This document shows, piece after piece, positions 1 to 6,113 of a DNA stretch of 7,626 bases. The position numbers and the translations under genes are program-made. The notes under the pieces are model-generated. The model was not told where the DNA came from, did no database searches, and worked only from the letters and a program-made list of their open reading frames with translations. Each line of letters opens with the position of its first letter. The first letter of the stretch is position 1. This stretch comes from Sphingomonas sp. (GTDB lineage Bacteria; Pseudomonadota; Alphaproteobacteria; Sphingomonadales; Sphingomonadaceae): contig JAIERC010000511.1 in the NCBI GenBank assembly GCA_019747165.1, positions 1 to 7,626 of the forward strand. Direction: 5' to 3'.

Positions 1-420
1 AGCACGCGCGAACAGCATATCCGCCGCGAAAAGGCGACGTCGAACATCTGCACCAATTCGGGGCTCTGCGCGCTGGCTTTCACGGTCCACATGACCTTGC
101 TGGGGGAAGCGGGGCTGCGCAAGCTGGCGGGTGTCAATCACGCTCTGGCCGTCGCGGCTGCGGATCGTTTGGCAAAGGTGCCGGGCGTCGCCGTCGTCAA
201 CAACAGCTTCTTCAACGAATTTACACTGGTGCTGCCAAAGGAAGCGCGCCCGATCGTGCGGACGCTCGCCGATCGCCAGATCCTCGCGGGCGTATCGCTC
301 GGGCGGCTCTACCCAGGCGCTGCCGAACTCGACCACGGCCTAGTCGTCGCCGTGACAGAGACGACGACGATTGACGATATCGAAACCCTCGCAACCGCGC
401 TCGAAGAGGTGCTGGCATGA
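1..420 (+). CDS. gcvPA: Glycine decarboxylase (P-protein) subunit 1, C-terminal part
   Basis: This is the 3' end of the first P-protein subunit of the glycine cleavage system; 139 residues are visible and the start lies left of the window. Frame 1 is open from base 1, and the segment 'TSNICTNSGLCALAFTVHM' (about residues 14-31 of the visible part) is typical of the GcvPA C-terminal half. Only the ATG at base 91 would make it look like a short gene; the conserved residues upstream of it show that the true gene is longer. GcvPA pairs with the PLP-carrying GcvPB to decarboxylate glycine and pass the aminomethyl group to lipoyl-GcvH in the cytoplasm. The stop overlaps the gcvPB start as ATGA (417-420), so the subunits are probably translationally coupled. 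The full family protein is about 450 residues, so roughly two thirds is missing because of the window edge, not through decay. Confidence 0.93.
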   Translation, partial: STREQHIRREKATSNICTNSGLCALAFTVHMTLLGEAGLRKLAGVNHALAVAAADRLAKVPGVAVVNNSFFNEFTLVLPKEARPIVRTLADRQILAGVSLGRLYPGAAELDHGLVVAVTETTTIDDIETLATALEEVLA

Positions 421-1988
421 CGATTAACGCAAGCGGCTGGCGCCCGGAAATGGGCGACGCTGGAGATACGGGCCCGGCCACCTTCACCGGCAATAAGGGG
501 CTGATGCTCGAAGAAGCGCTGATCTTTGAGATCGGCTCGACCGAGACGACAGGCGTCGACATTGTCGATGCCGCGCCGGTTGCTAGTCGGCTGGGCGGAC
601 TGGCACGAGAACGCTCGATCGGCCTGCCTGGTCTGTCCGAACCCGAAACGGTCCGCCACTACACCCGCCTCAGCCGCCAGAATTACGGGATCGATCTGGG
701 CTTCTTCCCGCTCGGCAGCTGCACGATGAAGCACAATCCGCGGCTCAACGAGAAAATGGCGCGACTGCCCGGTTTCGCCGATATCCATCCGCTGCAGCCG
801 GTCGATACTGTGCAGGGCGCATTGGGCGTCATCAACGAATTGGCGGTCTGGTTGATCAAGCTCACCGGCATGCACGGCGTGGCGATGAGCCCCAAGGCGG
901 GCGCGCATGGCGAGCTGTGCGGTATATTGTGCATCAAAGCGGCGCTTGAAGCGCGCGGGGAGGGGCATCGCAATGTCATCCTCGTGCCTGAATCGGCGCA
1001 TGGCACCAACCCGGCGACGGCAGCGTTTGCGGGCTATCAGGTAGAGGATATCCCGGCGACCCCCGAAGGCCGCGTCGATACGGCCGCGCTCAAGGCCCGA
1101 TTGGGGCCGGACGTCGCGGGCGTGATGATCACCAACCCCAATACCTGCGGGCTGTTCGAGCGCGACCTGAAGGAAATTTCGGACGCGGTGCATGCCGTCG
1201 GTGGTTACGTCTATTGCGACGGCGCAAACTTCAATGCGATTGTCGGCCGCGTTCGGCCCGGCGACCTCGGCGTCGATGCGATGCACATCAATCTCCACAA
1301 GACCTTTTCCACGCCGCATGGCGGCGGCGGACCAGGTTCTGGCCCGGTCGTGCTGTCCGAAGCGCTGTCGCCATTCGGCCCGCTGCCCTTCACCGCTCGC
1401 TACGCCGATGGCCATATCGCGCTGATCGAAGAAGAGACGGCGGGCGACGATCACCCGCACACCTTTGGCCGGATGGTGGCGTTCCACGGCCAGATGGGCA
1501 TGTTCACGCGCGCGCTCAGCTACATCATGAGCCACGGCGCGGATGGCCTACGGCAAGTGGCCGAGGATGCGGTGCTCAACGCCAATTACGTGCTGCGCAG
1601 CCTGGAGGATGTGCTTGATGCGCCCTTCGCGGCGAGCGGGCCGTGCATGCACGAGGCATTGTTCAGCGATAATGGCATGGCGGAGGGCTTCACCACGCTT
1701 GATATCGCCAAGGGGCTGATCGATGAGGGCTTCCACCCGATGACGGTCTATTTCCCGCTCGTCGTCCACGGTGCGATGCTGGTCGAACCGACCGAGACCG
1801 AGAGCAAGGCCGCGCTCGACCAGTTCATCGGCGCCCTGCGATCAGTGGCAGGACGGGCCAAGGCGGGTGACCCCAGCCTGAAAAGCGCCCCTCATTACGC
1901 GCCCCGTGCCCGGCTCGACGAAACACTCGCGGCGCGTAAGCCGGTGCTGGTGTGGAAGGATGCGCCGCTCGCCGAGGCCGTGGAATGA
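417..1988 (+). CDS. gcvPB: Glycine decarboxylase (P-protein) subunit 2, PLP-binding
   Basis: This is the complete second subunit of the two-subunit P-protein (aminomethyl-transferring glycine dehydrogenase), 523 residues, the usual length for alphaproteobacterial GcvPB. It carries the pyridoxal phosphate that decarboxylates glycine, and works with GcvPA, GcvH, GcvT and Lpd. Visible family blocks are LGSCTMK (99-105), KAGAHGE (160-166), PESAHGTN (191-198), DGANFNAIVG (from Asp268) and NLHKTFSTPHGGGGPG, in which Lys295 is the expected PLP Schiff-base lysine. The C-terminal block around 'MTVYFPLVVHGAMLVEPTE' is also typical. The start is supported by GAAGAGG at 403-409, seven bases before the ATG, and by the 4-base overlap with gcvPA. 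Glycine riboswitches that control some gcv operons would lie upstream of the window. A long open frame on the opposite strand is a GC-rich shadow. No damage is seen. Confidence 0.97.
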   Translation: MTINASGWRPEMGDAGDTGPATFTGNKGLMLEEALIFEIGSTETTGVDIVDAAPVASRLGGLARERSIGLPGLSEPETVRHYTRLSRQNYGIDLGFFPLGSCTMKHNPRLNEKMARLPGFADIHPLQPVDTVQGALGVINELAVWLIKLTGMHGVAMSPKAGAHGELCGILCIKAALEARGEGHRNVILVPESAHGTNPATAAFAGYQVEDIPATPEGRVDTAALKARLGPDVAGVMITNPNTCGLFERDLKEISDAVHAVGGYVYCDGANFNAIVGRVRPGDLGVDAMHINLHKTFSTPHGGGGPGSGPVVLSEALSPFGPLPFTARYADGHIALIEEETAGDDHPHTFGRMVAFHGQMGMFTRALSYIMSHGADGLRQVAEDAVLNANYVLRSLEDVLDAPFAASGPCMHEALFSDNGMAEGFTTLDIAKGLIDEGFHPMTVYFPLVVHGAMLVEPTETESKAALDQFIGALRSVAGRAKAGDPSLKSAPHYAPRARLDETLAARKPVLVWKDAPLAEAVE

Positions 1989-1989
1989 C

Positions 1990-2433
1990 ATGAGCTGGGC
2001 CGCGCTGTTCCAGATCGTCAACACCGCCGCGCTGCTACTGTGGCTGGTGCTGATCCTCGCCCCGCGCCGGTTCGGGACGATTGGCTGGCTGCGGCTGCTG
2101 GGGGCAGGCGGGCTGAGTCTGTTCTACGTGGTGCTGATTACCACGGCACTGACCGTCGGGTTCGGCGACCGTGGCGGCCCGGCGCCCGATTTCACGACCA
2201 TTGCGGGTATCCGCGCCATCTTTGCAACCGATGGTGGCGTGGTCACGGGCTGGACGCACTATCTGGCGTTGGACTTGTTTACGGGCGTGTGGATCGCTGA
2301 GGATGCCGACAGGCGCGGGATCGGGCGGATCGCGCAGGGGCCGATCCTGGCGCTGACCTTTCTGGCGGGGCCTGCGGGGTTATTTCTGTATTTGGTCGTC
2401 TCACGACTATTGCGTATCCGCCAAAGCGCCTGA
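1990..2433 (+). CDS. DUF4281 / ABA4-like four-helix membrane protein
   Basis: This is a 147-residue integral membrane protein with four predicted helices, at about residues 6-25, 36-56, 88-104 and 117-138. The pattern GWTHYLALDLFTGVWIAEDA (87-106), followed by GPILALTFLAGPAGLFLY (117-134), matches DUF4281, the family of plant ABA4, a chloroplast protein needed for neoxanthin synthesis. What bacterial members do is not established as far as I know; carotenoid involvement is only a possibility, though many sphingomonads make carotenoids. The frame stays open upstream to 1906, but that part lies inside gcvPB in another frame. The ATG at 1990 gives a proper membrane N-terminus (MSWAALFQ), one base after the gcvPB stop, with a weak GGA at 1982-1984 as ribosome site. 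Position suggests co-transcription with gcvPB. A terminator follows immediately. Confidence 0.8.
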   Translation: MSWAALFQIVNTAALLLWLVLILAPRRFGTIGWLRLLGAGGLSLFYVVLITTALTVGFGDRGGPAPDFTTIAGIRAIFATDGGVVTGWTHYLALDLFTGVWIAEDADRRGIGRIAQGPILALTFLAGPAGLFLYLVVSRLLRIRQSA

Positions 2434-2435
2434 TT

Positions 2436-2464
2436 GCCGACCCCGCTCGTTGCGGCGGGGCGGC
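2436..2464 (+). terminator. Hairpin terminator after the gcvPB-DUF4281 unit
   Basis: A GC-rich stem starts three bases after the stop codon of the DUF4281 gene. CCCCGC (2441-2446) pairs with GCGGGG (2455-2460) across an 8-base loop, and GCC (2436-2438) pairs with GGC (2462-2464) after small bulges. The following TTCTTC is pyrimidine-rich but not a clean run of T, so efficiency is uncertain. Its position between the gcv genes and the AT-rich segment fits transcription ending here. Confidence 0.6.
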
Positions 2465-2589
2465 TTCTTCATCCAAATTGGATATAAGCCCGACGGGAAG
2501 GGCCAGTGCGCCCTGTCGCCGCATCCGTAAACGCTGCTGGCCTATATTGATGATGAACCACTAAATTACCGGTGATTTTCGGTTTAACC

Positions 2590-2626
2590 ATCGCCTATTT
2601 TGTCGATGAACGCGACAACCGGCGAT
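2590..2626. repeat. Interrupted inverted repeat upstream of the XRE gene
   Basis: ATCGCC (2590-2595) and GGCGAT (2621-2626) form the outer arms, and TTGTCG (2600-2605) and CGACAA (2613-2618) the inner arms around a 7-base loop. The unpaired gaps are 4 bases on the left and 2 on the right. It can be read as an RNA/DNA stem-loop or as a two-part operator. It ends 19 bases before a TATAAT, so a bound protein there would cover the expected -35 position. It lacks a T-run, so a terminator is unlikely. Confidence 0.55.
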
Positions 2627-2645
2627 GATGGACCACAAGCCGGGC

Positions 2646-2651
2646 TATAAT
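2646..2651 (+). promoter_or_regulatory. Possible -10 element (TATAAT) for the XRE gene
   Basis: This is an exact match to the sigma-70 -10 consensus, 124 bases upstream of the XRE start codon. At spacings of 16-19 bases the upstream hexamers (for example cgatga, gatgat) do not resemble TTGACA, and there is no TG extension. The call therefore rests on the -10 match and on the nearby inverted repeat. A regulated promoter with a weak -35 is conceivable; chance is the alternative. Confidence 0.25.
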
Positions 2652-2775
2652 TACTCCAAAATCGATTGGTGGCGACGCGCCAACCCAACGAAACTGTGAT
2701 GAAATGATTACCGGTCGCGGCGTCGTGATCACCACTTTCGGCAATCTCGATGATTCTAGTGTTCGGAGTAAATAA

Positions 2776-3129
2776 ATGCAGGACATCGGTAAACGTCTGC
2801 TGTTTGCAATGAAACAGAGGGGTATTACAAAGCAGTACCTTCTCGCAGATTTAATATCTGTTGATCAAAGTGCGGTTACTCGGTGGATTTCTGGTAGAGG
2901 GATGAGTATTGCGCACGCGATTACGATTTGCGAAAAACTCAAACTATCAATGGATTGGTTAATACTCGGTATCGGGGAGATGGATAGAGTTGATGATGAT
3001 TCAGAGGAAAAAAAATTCTCTAGTATCGAATATCTTTCTGAAGAGGCGAAACATCTTATTATAAAGATAATAAACTATATGACATCAATCGAGCGTATTC
3101 ATTCAAAAATTGCATTATCGTCAATATAG
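2776..3129 (+). CDS. Small XRE/CI-like helix-turn-helix transcriptional regulator
   Basis: This 117-residue protein has an N-terminal XRE-type helix-turn-helix at about residues 3-65: first helix around IGKRLLFAMKQRG, helix-turn-helix from KQYLLADLISV into the recognition helix DQSAVTRWISG, and closing motif LSMDWLILGIGEMD (57-70), which is typical of the phage CI-repressor DNA-binding fold. An acidic linker (72-80) leads to a short helical tail (about 86-110), perhaps for dimerisation. There is no S24/LexA-type peptidase domain, so RecA-stimulated self-cleavage is not expected. The start is supported by GGAG at 2765-2768, seven bases upstream. The gene is very AT-rich (23/60 and 19/60 G+C in two sampled lines) against host genes near 70 %, a sign of recent transfer. 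The next plus-strand gene, 121 bases downstream, is the obvious regulatory target, with self-regulation likely. That target is inferred from position only. Confidence 0.85.
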   Translation: MQDIGKRLLFAMKQRGITKQYLLADLISVDQSAVTRWISGRGMSIAHAITICEKLKLSMDWLILGIGEMDRVDDDSEEKKFSSIEYLSEEAKHLIIKIINYMTSIERIHSKIALSSI

Positions 3130-3198
3130 CGAGATTTATTGTATTTTATGCAATCAAAAATATTCGCTTCCAAAGCGCGTGCCAACAATAAGCAATTA

Positions 3199-3229
3199 GA
3201 TATCGCGATCGGAGTGATATCAGCGCGCT
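3199..3229. promoter_or_regulatory. Cluster of three palindromes before the unknown beta-rich gene
   Basis: Three 8-base perfect palindromes lie in 28 bases: ATCGCGAT (3202-3209), TGATATCA (3215-3222) and AGCGCGCT (3222-3229), the last two sharing a base. GATATC also occurs twice (3199-3204 and 3216-3221), 17 bases apart centre to centre. The cluster ends 21 bases before the start codon of the downstream gene, suitable for an operator. Binding by the adjacent XRE protein is a hypothesis. Some palindromes are expected by chance. Confidence 0.35.
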
Positions 3230-3250
3230 ACATGGAAATGGAGAATGTTA

Positions 3251-3907
3251 ATGGCGACCTACAGCATCAGGGTGTTGAACAATTCGGGGTTCACCAAGAA
3301 TTACGTAATTTTCATGGAAGCTCCTATCGTTACGAATAAGGGAGCCAATCCGGAAATTTACACCAATGCCTGGGTAACTTTCAGTGGCGTGCAGCCCGGT
3401 GGTGTCGATGTCGTCAATTACACGGACGAGACATCCGCTCTCTGGTCACGCGCGTCAACCGCAGTCGCCCCAGGCACGACGGTTGGTCAATATGGCACTG
3501 TCCTGGTCGATACTGCAAAGCAAGACAGTGTGACCTTTATTGGCAGCAACCAGAATACTGGCTTTACCAATCTGTCGCATGGCGGGGCGATGACTGGGTC
3601 CTATGAGATCATCGCCAATTCCGATTTCGATGCGTCGGCGGGCTATCTGTTCGGCCTGGCACGTCCCGGCAATATTCCAGGGATACCGTCACCCGTGTCG
3701 ACGTTTCTTGCCGAACCCAATGGCACGTACAACATCACGCCAGTGGAGAAATTCTACATTGCCGAAGGTGTGTACACGCCAGGATCGATCATCGATGTCT
3801 CGACTACGTCGACGGTCAACCTTGGAATCGACTTTACGGGCAAATCGCAGGTCGCCGCAGTGGTGACGCAGGCATCGAACGGCAAGTTTAGCGTCGTCTA
3901 TTACTGA
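3251..3907 (+). CDS. Unassigned 218-residue beta-rich protein, no cysteine
   Basis: I do not recognise a named family. The protein is rich in Thr, Ser, Val, Asn, Gly and Tyr, has no cysteine, no signal peptide and no membrane helix, and alternates short hydrophobic runs with Gly/Asn/Pro turns, so it probably folds as beta-sheet. The N-terminus MATYSIRVLNNSG has no secretion signal. A Gly/Pro-rich loop (ARPGNIPGIPSP, 137-148) is followed by YNITPVEKFYIAEGVY (160-175), and it ends in SVVYY. Two ATGs compete: 3245 is only one base after the GGAG at 3240-3243, whereas 3251 lies seven bases after it, so 3251 is preferred. Base composition is mixed (34/60 and 41/60 G+C sampled), closer to the host than the XRE gene before it. 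A strong hairpin follows the stop. Possible roles include a cytoplasmic binding protein, a phage-derived structural protein or an effector; none is supported by a motif. Confidence 0.75.
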   Translation: MATYSIRVLNNSGFTKNYVIFMEAPIVTNKGANPEIYTNAWVTFSGVQPGGVDVVNYTDETSALWSRASTAVAPGTTVGQYGTVLVDTAKQDSVTFIGSNQNTGFTNLSHGGAMTGSYEIIANSDFDASAGYLFGLARPGNIPGIPSPVSTFLAEPNGTYNITPVEKFYIAEGVYTPGSIIDVSTTSTVNLGIDFTGKSQVAAVVTQASNGKFSVVYY

Positions 3908-3914
3908 TATGGGG

Positions 3915-3940
3915 AGCGCCCGGATCATCCTCCGGGCGCT
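3915..3940. terminator. Perfect hairpin between convergent genes
   Basis: AGCGCCCGGA (3915-3924) and TCCGGGCGCT (3931-3940) form a perfect 10-base-pair stem with a 6-base loop, starting eight bases after the stop of the unknown gene. TTCTGCTTC follows on the plus strand without a clear T-run. It sits in the 57-base gap between the unknown gene and the convergent methyltransferase gene, so it may stop transcription from both sides. Confidence 0.75.
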
Positions 3941-3964
3941 TCTGCTTCGGTGCTGATGGGTCAA

Positions 3965-4426
3965 TCAGAACCAGCGCCGGACCCGCGCCTTATAGGCCAG
4001 ATAGGCCGCGCCAAATTTCGCCTCGAGATAGCGCTCCTCGCGCGCAATCACTTGCGAATTGATCAGGAACAGCGCCACTGGCCACAACAGCAGCGACGGC
4101 ATGCTGTGCAGCACAATGGCCAGACCCAGATAGGCAATCGCCATGCCGAGATACATGGGGTTGCGGGTGCGGGCGTAGATGCCGGTATCGATGATTTTGT
4201 CCGTCACCGTCGCCGGGTTGGGATTCTCGCCGCGCTGGCGAAATAGGCCGATCGCGATGCCGATCAGGATAAAGCCCGGAAACAGAAAGATCATGCTCAG
4301 GCCGCCGGGTACTGGCAGCGAAGGCAAACCCAACAGCCAATCAATGACGGGGCCGAGCAGCAACAGCCCGAGAAAAATGAATGGCGGGGGAAACAGCACG
4401 CCCGCCCCACGATCTACCGCTGCCAT
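3965..4426 (-). CDS. Isoprenylcysteine carboxyl methyltransferase-like membrane protein
   Basis: This 153-residue integral membrane protein belongs to the ICMT/PEMT-type methyltransferase superfamily. Hydrophobic segments lie at about residues 15-33, 43-62 and 93-123, the last probably a helix pair. The conserved C-terminal signature is present: RTRNPMYLGM (86-95), then EERYLEAKFGAAYLAYKARV (130-149), the region that binds S-adenosylmethionine in this superfamily. The substrate is unknown; bacteria generally lack prenylated CaaX proteins, so the family name describes the fold only. The ATG at 4426 is preferred over the adjacent TTG at 4429 because AGGGGG ends four bases before the ATG. The gene runs divergently from the DUF938 gene, with 66 bases between the starts, and convergently with the unknown gene. 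No clear promoter is seen in the gap. Length and motifs look intact. Confidence 0.85.
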   Translation of the reverse strand: MAAVDRGAGVLFPPPFIFLGLLLLGPVIDWLLGLPSLPVPGGLSMIFLFPGFILIGIAIGLFRQRGENPNPATVTDKIIDTGIYARTRNPMYLGMAIAYLGLAIVLHSMPSLLLWPVALFLINSQVIAREERYLEAKFGAAYLAYKARVRRWF

Positions 4427-4492
4427 CAAGCCCCCTATTGCAAAGCCACAGGACAGGTTTAGCGATCAACCCGTCGACAAGCGAGGCATATC

Positions 4493-5125
4493 ATGGCTGA
4501 TCCCACCCCCTGGATCGTGGCGGAAGACTCTGGTGCGGTGCGCAAGCACGCGCCCGCCACTGAGCGCAACCGCGCAGCGATTGCCGCCGTGCTCGCCGAT
4601 GTCCTGCCCGTGCAGGGGCTGGTGCTGGAAATCGCGAGCGGTAGCGGCGAGCATATCGGCTATTTCGCACATATGTTGTGCGGGCATGAATGGCAGCCGA
4701 GCGACCCCGATGCGACTGCTCGTGCCTCGATCGCCTCCTGGACGACGGGCCTGGCCAATGTGCGTGCGCCGATCGATATCGATGCAGCGGCTCCTCATTG
4801 GGCGATCGACCGGGCAGATGCGGTGCTGTGCATCAACATGATCCATATCAGCCCCTGGGCAGCGACGCTGGGGCTGATGGCAGGGGCCGCGCGGCTGCTG
4901 CCCCCCGGCGGCCCGCTCATCACCTATGGCCCTTATCGCCGACATGGCGTTGAAACGGCCCCGAGCAACGAGGCATTTGATCAGTCGCTGCGCGCGCGCG
5001 ATCCGGCATGGGGGCTACGCTCAGTCGAGAGCGTCACCGAAACAGCCGAAGCCCATGGCCTTATCTTTGATCGGCTGATCGAGATGCCGGCCAACAATCT
5101 GATGCTCGTCTATCGCAAGGCCTGA
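4493..5125 (+). CDS. DUF938 class I SAM-dependent methyltransferase-like protein
   Basis: This 210-residue soluble protein matches DUF938, the family that includes human METTL26. Its Rossmann-type S-adenosylmethionine site is seen as LVLEIASGSGEH (43-54), the motif I glycine-rich loop, with WQPSDPD (67-73) giving the acidic residue after strand 2. Family-specific blocks follow: INMIHISPW (114-122), TAPSNEAFDQSLRARDPAWG (155-174) and MPANNLMLVY (198-207). Substrate and pathway are not established. The start is supported by GCGAGG at 4481-4486, six bases upstream. The length is normal for the family and all blocks are present. It stands alone on this strand: the upstream neighbour is divergent and the downstream neighbour convergent, with the two stop codons touching. 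Identity as DUF938 is firm; actual methyltransferase activity is inferred from the fold. Confidence 0.9.
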   Translation: MADPTPWIVAEDSGAVRKHAPATERNRAAIAAVLADVLPVQGLVLEIASGSGEHIGYFAHMLCGHEWQPSDPDATARASIASWTTGLANVRAPIDIDAAAPHWAIDRADAVLCINMIHISPWAATLGLMAGAARLLPPGGPLITYGPYRRHGVETAPSNEAFDQSLRARDPAWGLRSVESVTETAEAHGLIFDRLIEMPANNLMLVYRKA

Positions 5126-6034
5126 TCAGGCAATCGCGCGTTCAACTTTCTCGCGCCGCAGCCGGTGTTCGCGCCAGACAATGTAAAGCCCACTCGCGAT
5201 AATCACCGGCGCACCGATCCAGGTTGACCAATTCGGCACCGCGCTAAAGATCGCCCAGCCATAGACCGTCGCCCAAACCAGGCCGGTATAGTCCATTGGC
5301 ACCACGACCGAGACCGGCGCTGCATTGAGCGATGCGGTCATGAATAATTGCGCGATGCCGCCCGTCAATCCTACGGCAATCATCAGCAGCCAGGTCTCGA
5401 TGGGGTGCGGTGTCCAATAGAGCGCAAAGGCAATCGCGGTCGGCGGCACTGATAAGGCGGAAAACCAGAAGACGATCGTCGGCGCGCTTTCGGTCTTGCT
5501 GATTTGCCGCAACAGGATCGAGACACTGGCGCTGAGCAGCGCCCCCATCAACCCAGTGAACACGCCAATGCCCGCCATTTGCCCGGTGCCCGGCTGGGCA
5601 ACGATGATCACGCCCAGAAACCCGACCGTCACTGCGCCCCAGCGGTGCCAGCCGGTCGGCTCTTTCAGGATGACGGCGCCCAGCACCGTTGCGAAGATCG
5701 GCAGCGTAAACTGCAAGGTCGTCGCTTCCGCCAGCGGCAGGAACAGGATCGTCGAAAAGACGAAGCACATGCTGACAAGGCCCAGCGCCGCGCGGGAAAG
5801 ATGCGCGCCAATGCGGTTGGTCCGAAGCGATCCAAGCCCAGCCCCGAAGCCGATCCAGACCAGCACGATCGGTAGCGCAAAGGTCTGGCGGAAAAACATC
5901 AGCTCGGCGAGGTGTGCGCCGTTCCCTTCCGCCAATTTGATCAGCACGTTCATCACCGAAAAGGTGGCGACTGACCCCAGGCGCAGCGCAACGCCGTAAA
6001 GGATGCGGTCGCGGCTGATAACGGGCTGGGTCAT
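5126..6034 (-). CDS. EamA/DMT-family transporter, ten membrane helices
   Basis: This is an inner-membrane permease of the drug/metabolite transporter superfamily, 302 residues, with two tandem EamA repeats at about 12-147 and 156-287, each of five helices, and a positively charged C-terminal tail (REHRLRREKVER). Repeat features include the FFRQTFALP segment (47-55) and LPLAEATTLQFTLPIFATVLGAVILKE (99-125), where the acidic residue before the last helix of the first repeat is typical. The substrate cannot be told from sequence; DMT members export metabolites, amino acids or nucleotides or take up compounds such as S-adenosylmethionine. The frame is open to a TTG at 6070, but MTQP at 6034 is preferred because AAGAGA lies six bases upstream; the ATG at 6040 is the alternative. 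The gene is divergent from proS, and its stop abuts the DUF938 stop with no spacer. Confidence 0.9.
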   Translation of the reverse strand: MTQPVISRDRILYGVALRLGSVATFSVMNVLIKLAEGNGAHLAELMFFRQTFALPIVLVWIGFGAGLGSLRTNRIGAHLSRAALGLVSMCFVFSTILFLPLAEATTLQFTLPIFATVLGAVILKEPTGWHRWGAVTVGFLGVIIVAQPGTGQMAGIGVFTGLMGALLSASVSILLRQISKTESAPTIVFWFSALSVPPTAIAFALYWTPHPIETWLLMIAVGLTGGIAQLFMTASLNAAPVSVVVPMDYTGLVWATVYGWAIFSAVPNWSTWIGAPVIIASGLYIVWREHRLRREKVERAIA

Positions 6035-6113
6035 GCGCATTCTCTTGTTCGTCCGGGCGCTTGTGATCAAGTCCTACGTGACGAGGGGGAATTCCCGCGC
6101 TATCCGCGTCCGC
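6035..6113. promoter_or_regulatory. Divergent intergenic region between DMT transporter and proS
   Basis: These 79 bases must hold the start signals for both the leftward transporter and rightward proS. A perfect 10-base palindrome, GGGAATTCCC, lies at 6087-6096 and overlaps the only good ribosome-site-like run for proS (GAGGGGG, ending at 6089). No convincing -35/-10 pair was found on either strand by eye. Confidence 0.4.

Larger units (their letters stand above)
2465..2775. other. 310-base intergenic region, probable control region of the XRE gene
   Basis: No convincing gene is seen on either strand. The stretch holds several short symmetric elements: ATCCAA-A-TTGGAT (2471-2483), GGTT-T-AACC (2581-2589), the interrupted inverted repeat at 2590-2626, and GTGATCAC (2725-2732). 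ATTACCGGT occurs twice (2565-2573 and 2707-2715), and a TATAAT lies at 2646-2651. A tiny open frame of 23 codons (ATG 2628 to TGA 2697-2699) has no clear ribosome site. Small XRE repressors commonly bind palindromes next to their own gene, so this is the likely operator/promoter area; that role is inferred. Confidence 0.5.

Noticed and set aside
309..1535. A 408-codon open frame on the minus strand opposite gcvPB
   Set aside because: It is Arg/Ala/His-rich with no domain, and lies fully opposite conserved gcvPA/gcvPB coding sequence.
2595..2786. A 63-codon minus-strand frame in the intergenic region
   Set aside because: It has no ribosome site, spans the inverted repeat and XRE start region, and its translation shows no recognisable motif.
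2465..3250. Phage or insertion-sequence boundaries around the AT-rich segment
   Set aside because: No integrase, transposase, terminal inverted repeats, target duplication or tRNA attachment site could be found by eye; the only exact direct repeat is the internal 9-mer ATTACCGGT.
3139..3339. A 66-codon frame starting at a TTG between the XRE gene and the unknown gene
   Set aside because: It has no ribosome site, overlaps the start of the 218-residue protein by 89 bases in another frame, and its last third is a shadow of that gene.
4179..4841. A 220-codon plus-strand frame across the ICMT-like and DUF938 genes
   Set aside because: It runs antisense through the ICMT-like gene, crosses the divergent gap, and then is out of frame with DUF938; both real genes carry conserved family motifs.
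5496..5999. A 167-codon plus-strand frame opposite the transporter
   Set aside because: It is antisense to the membrane protein, with Pro/Arg/Thr-rich translation and no start signals.
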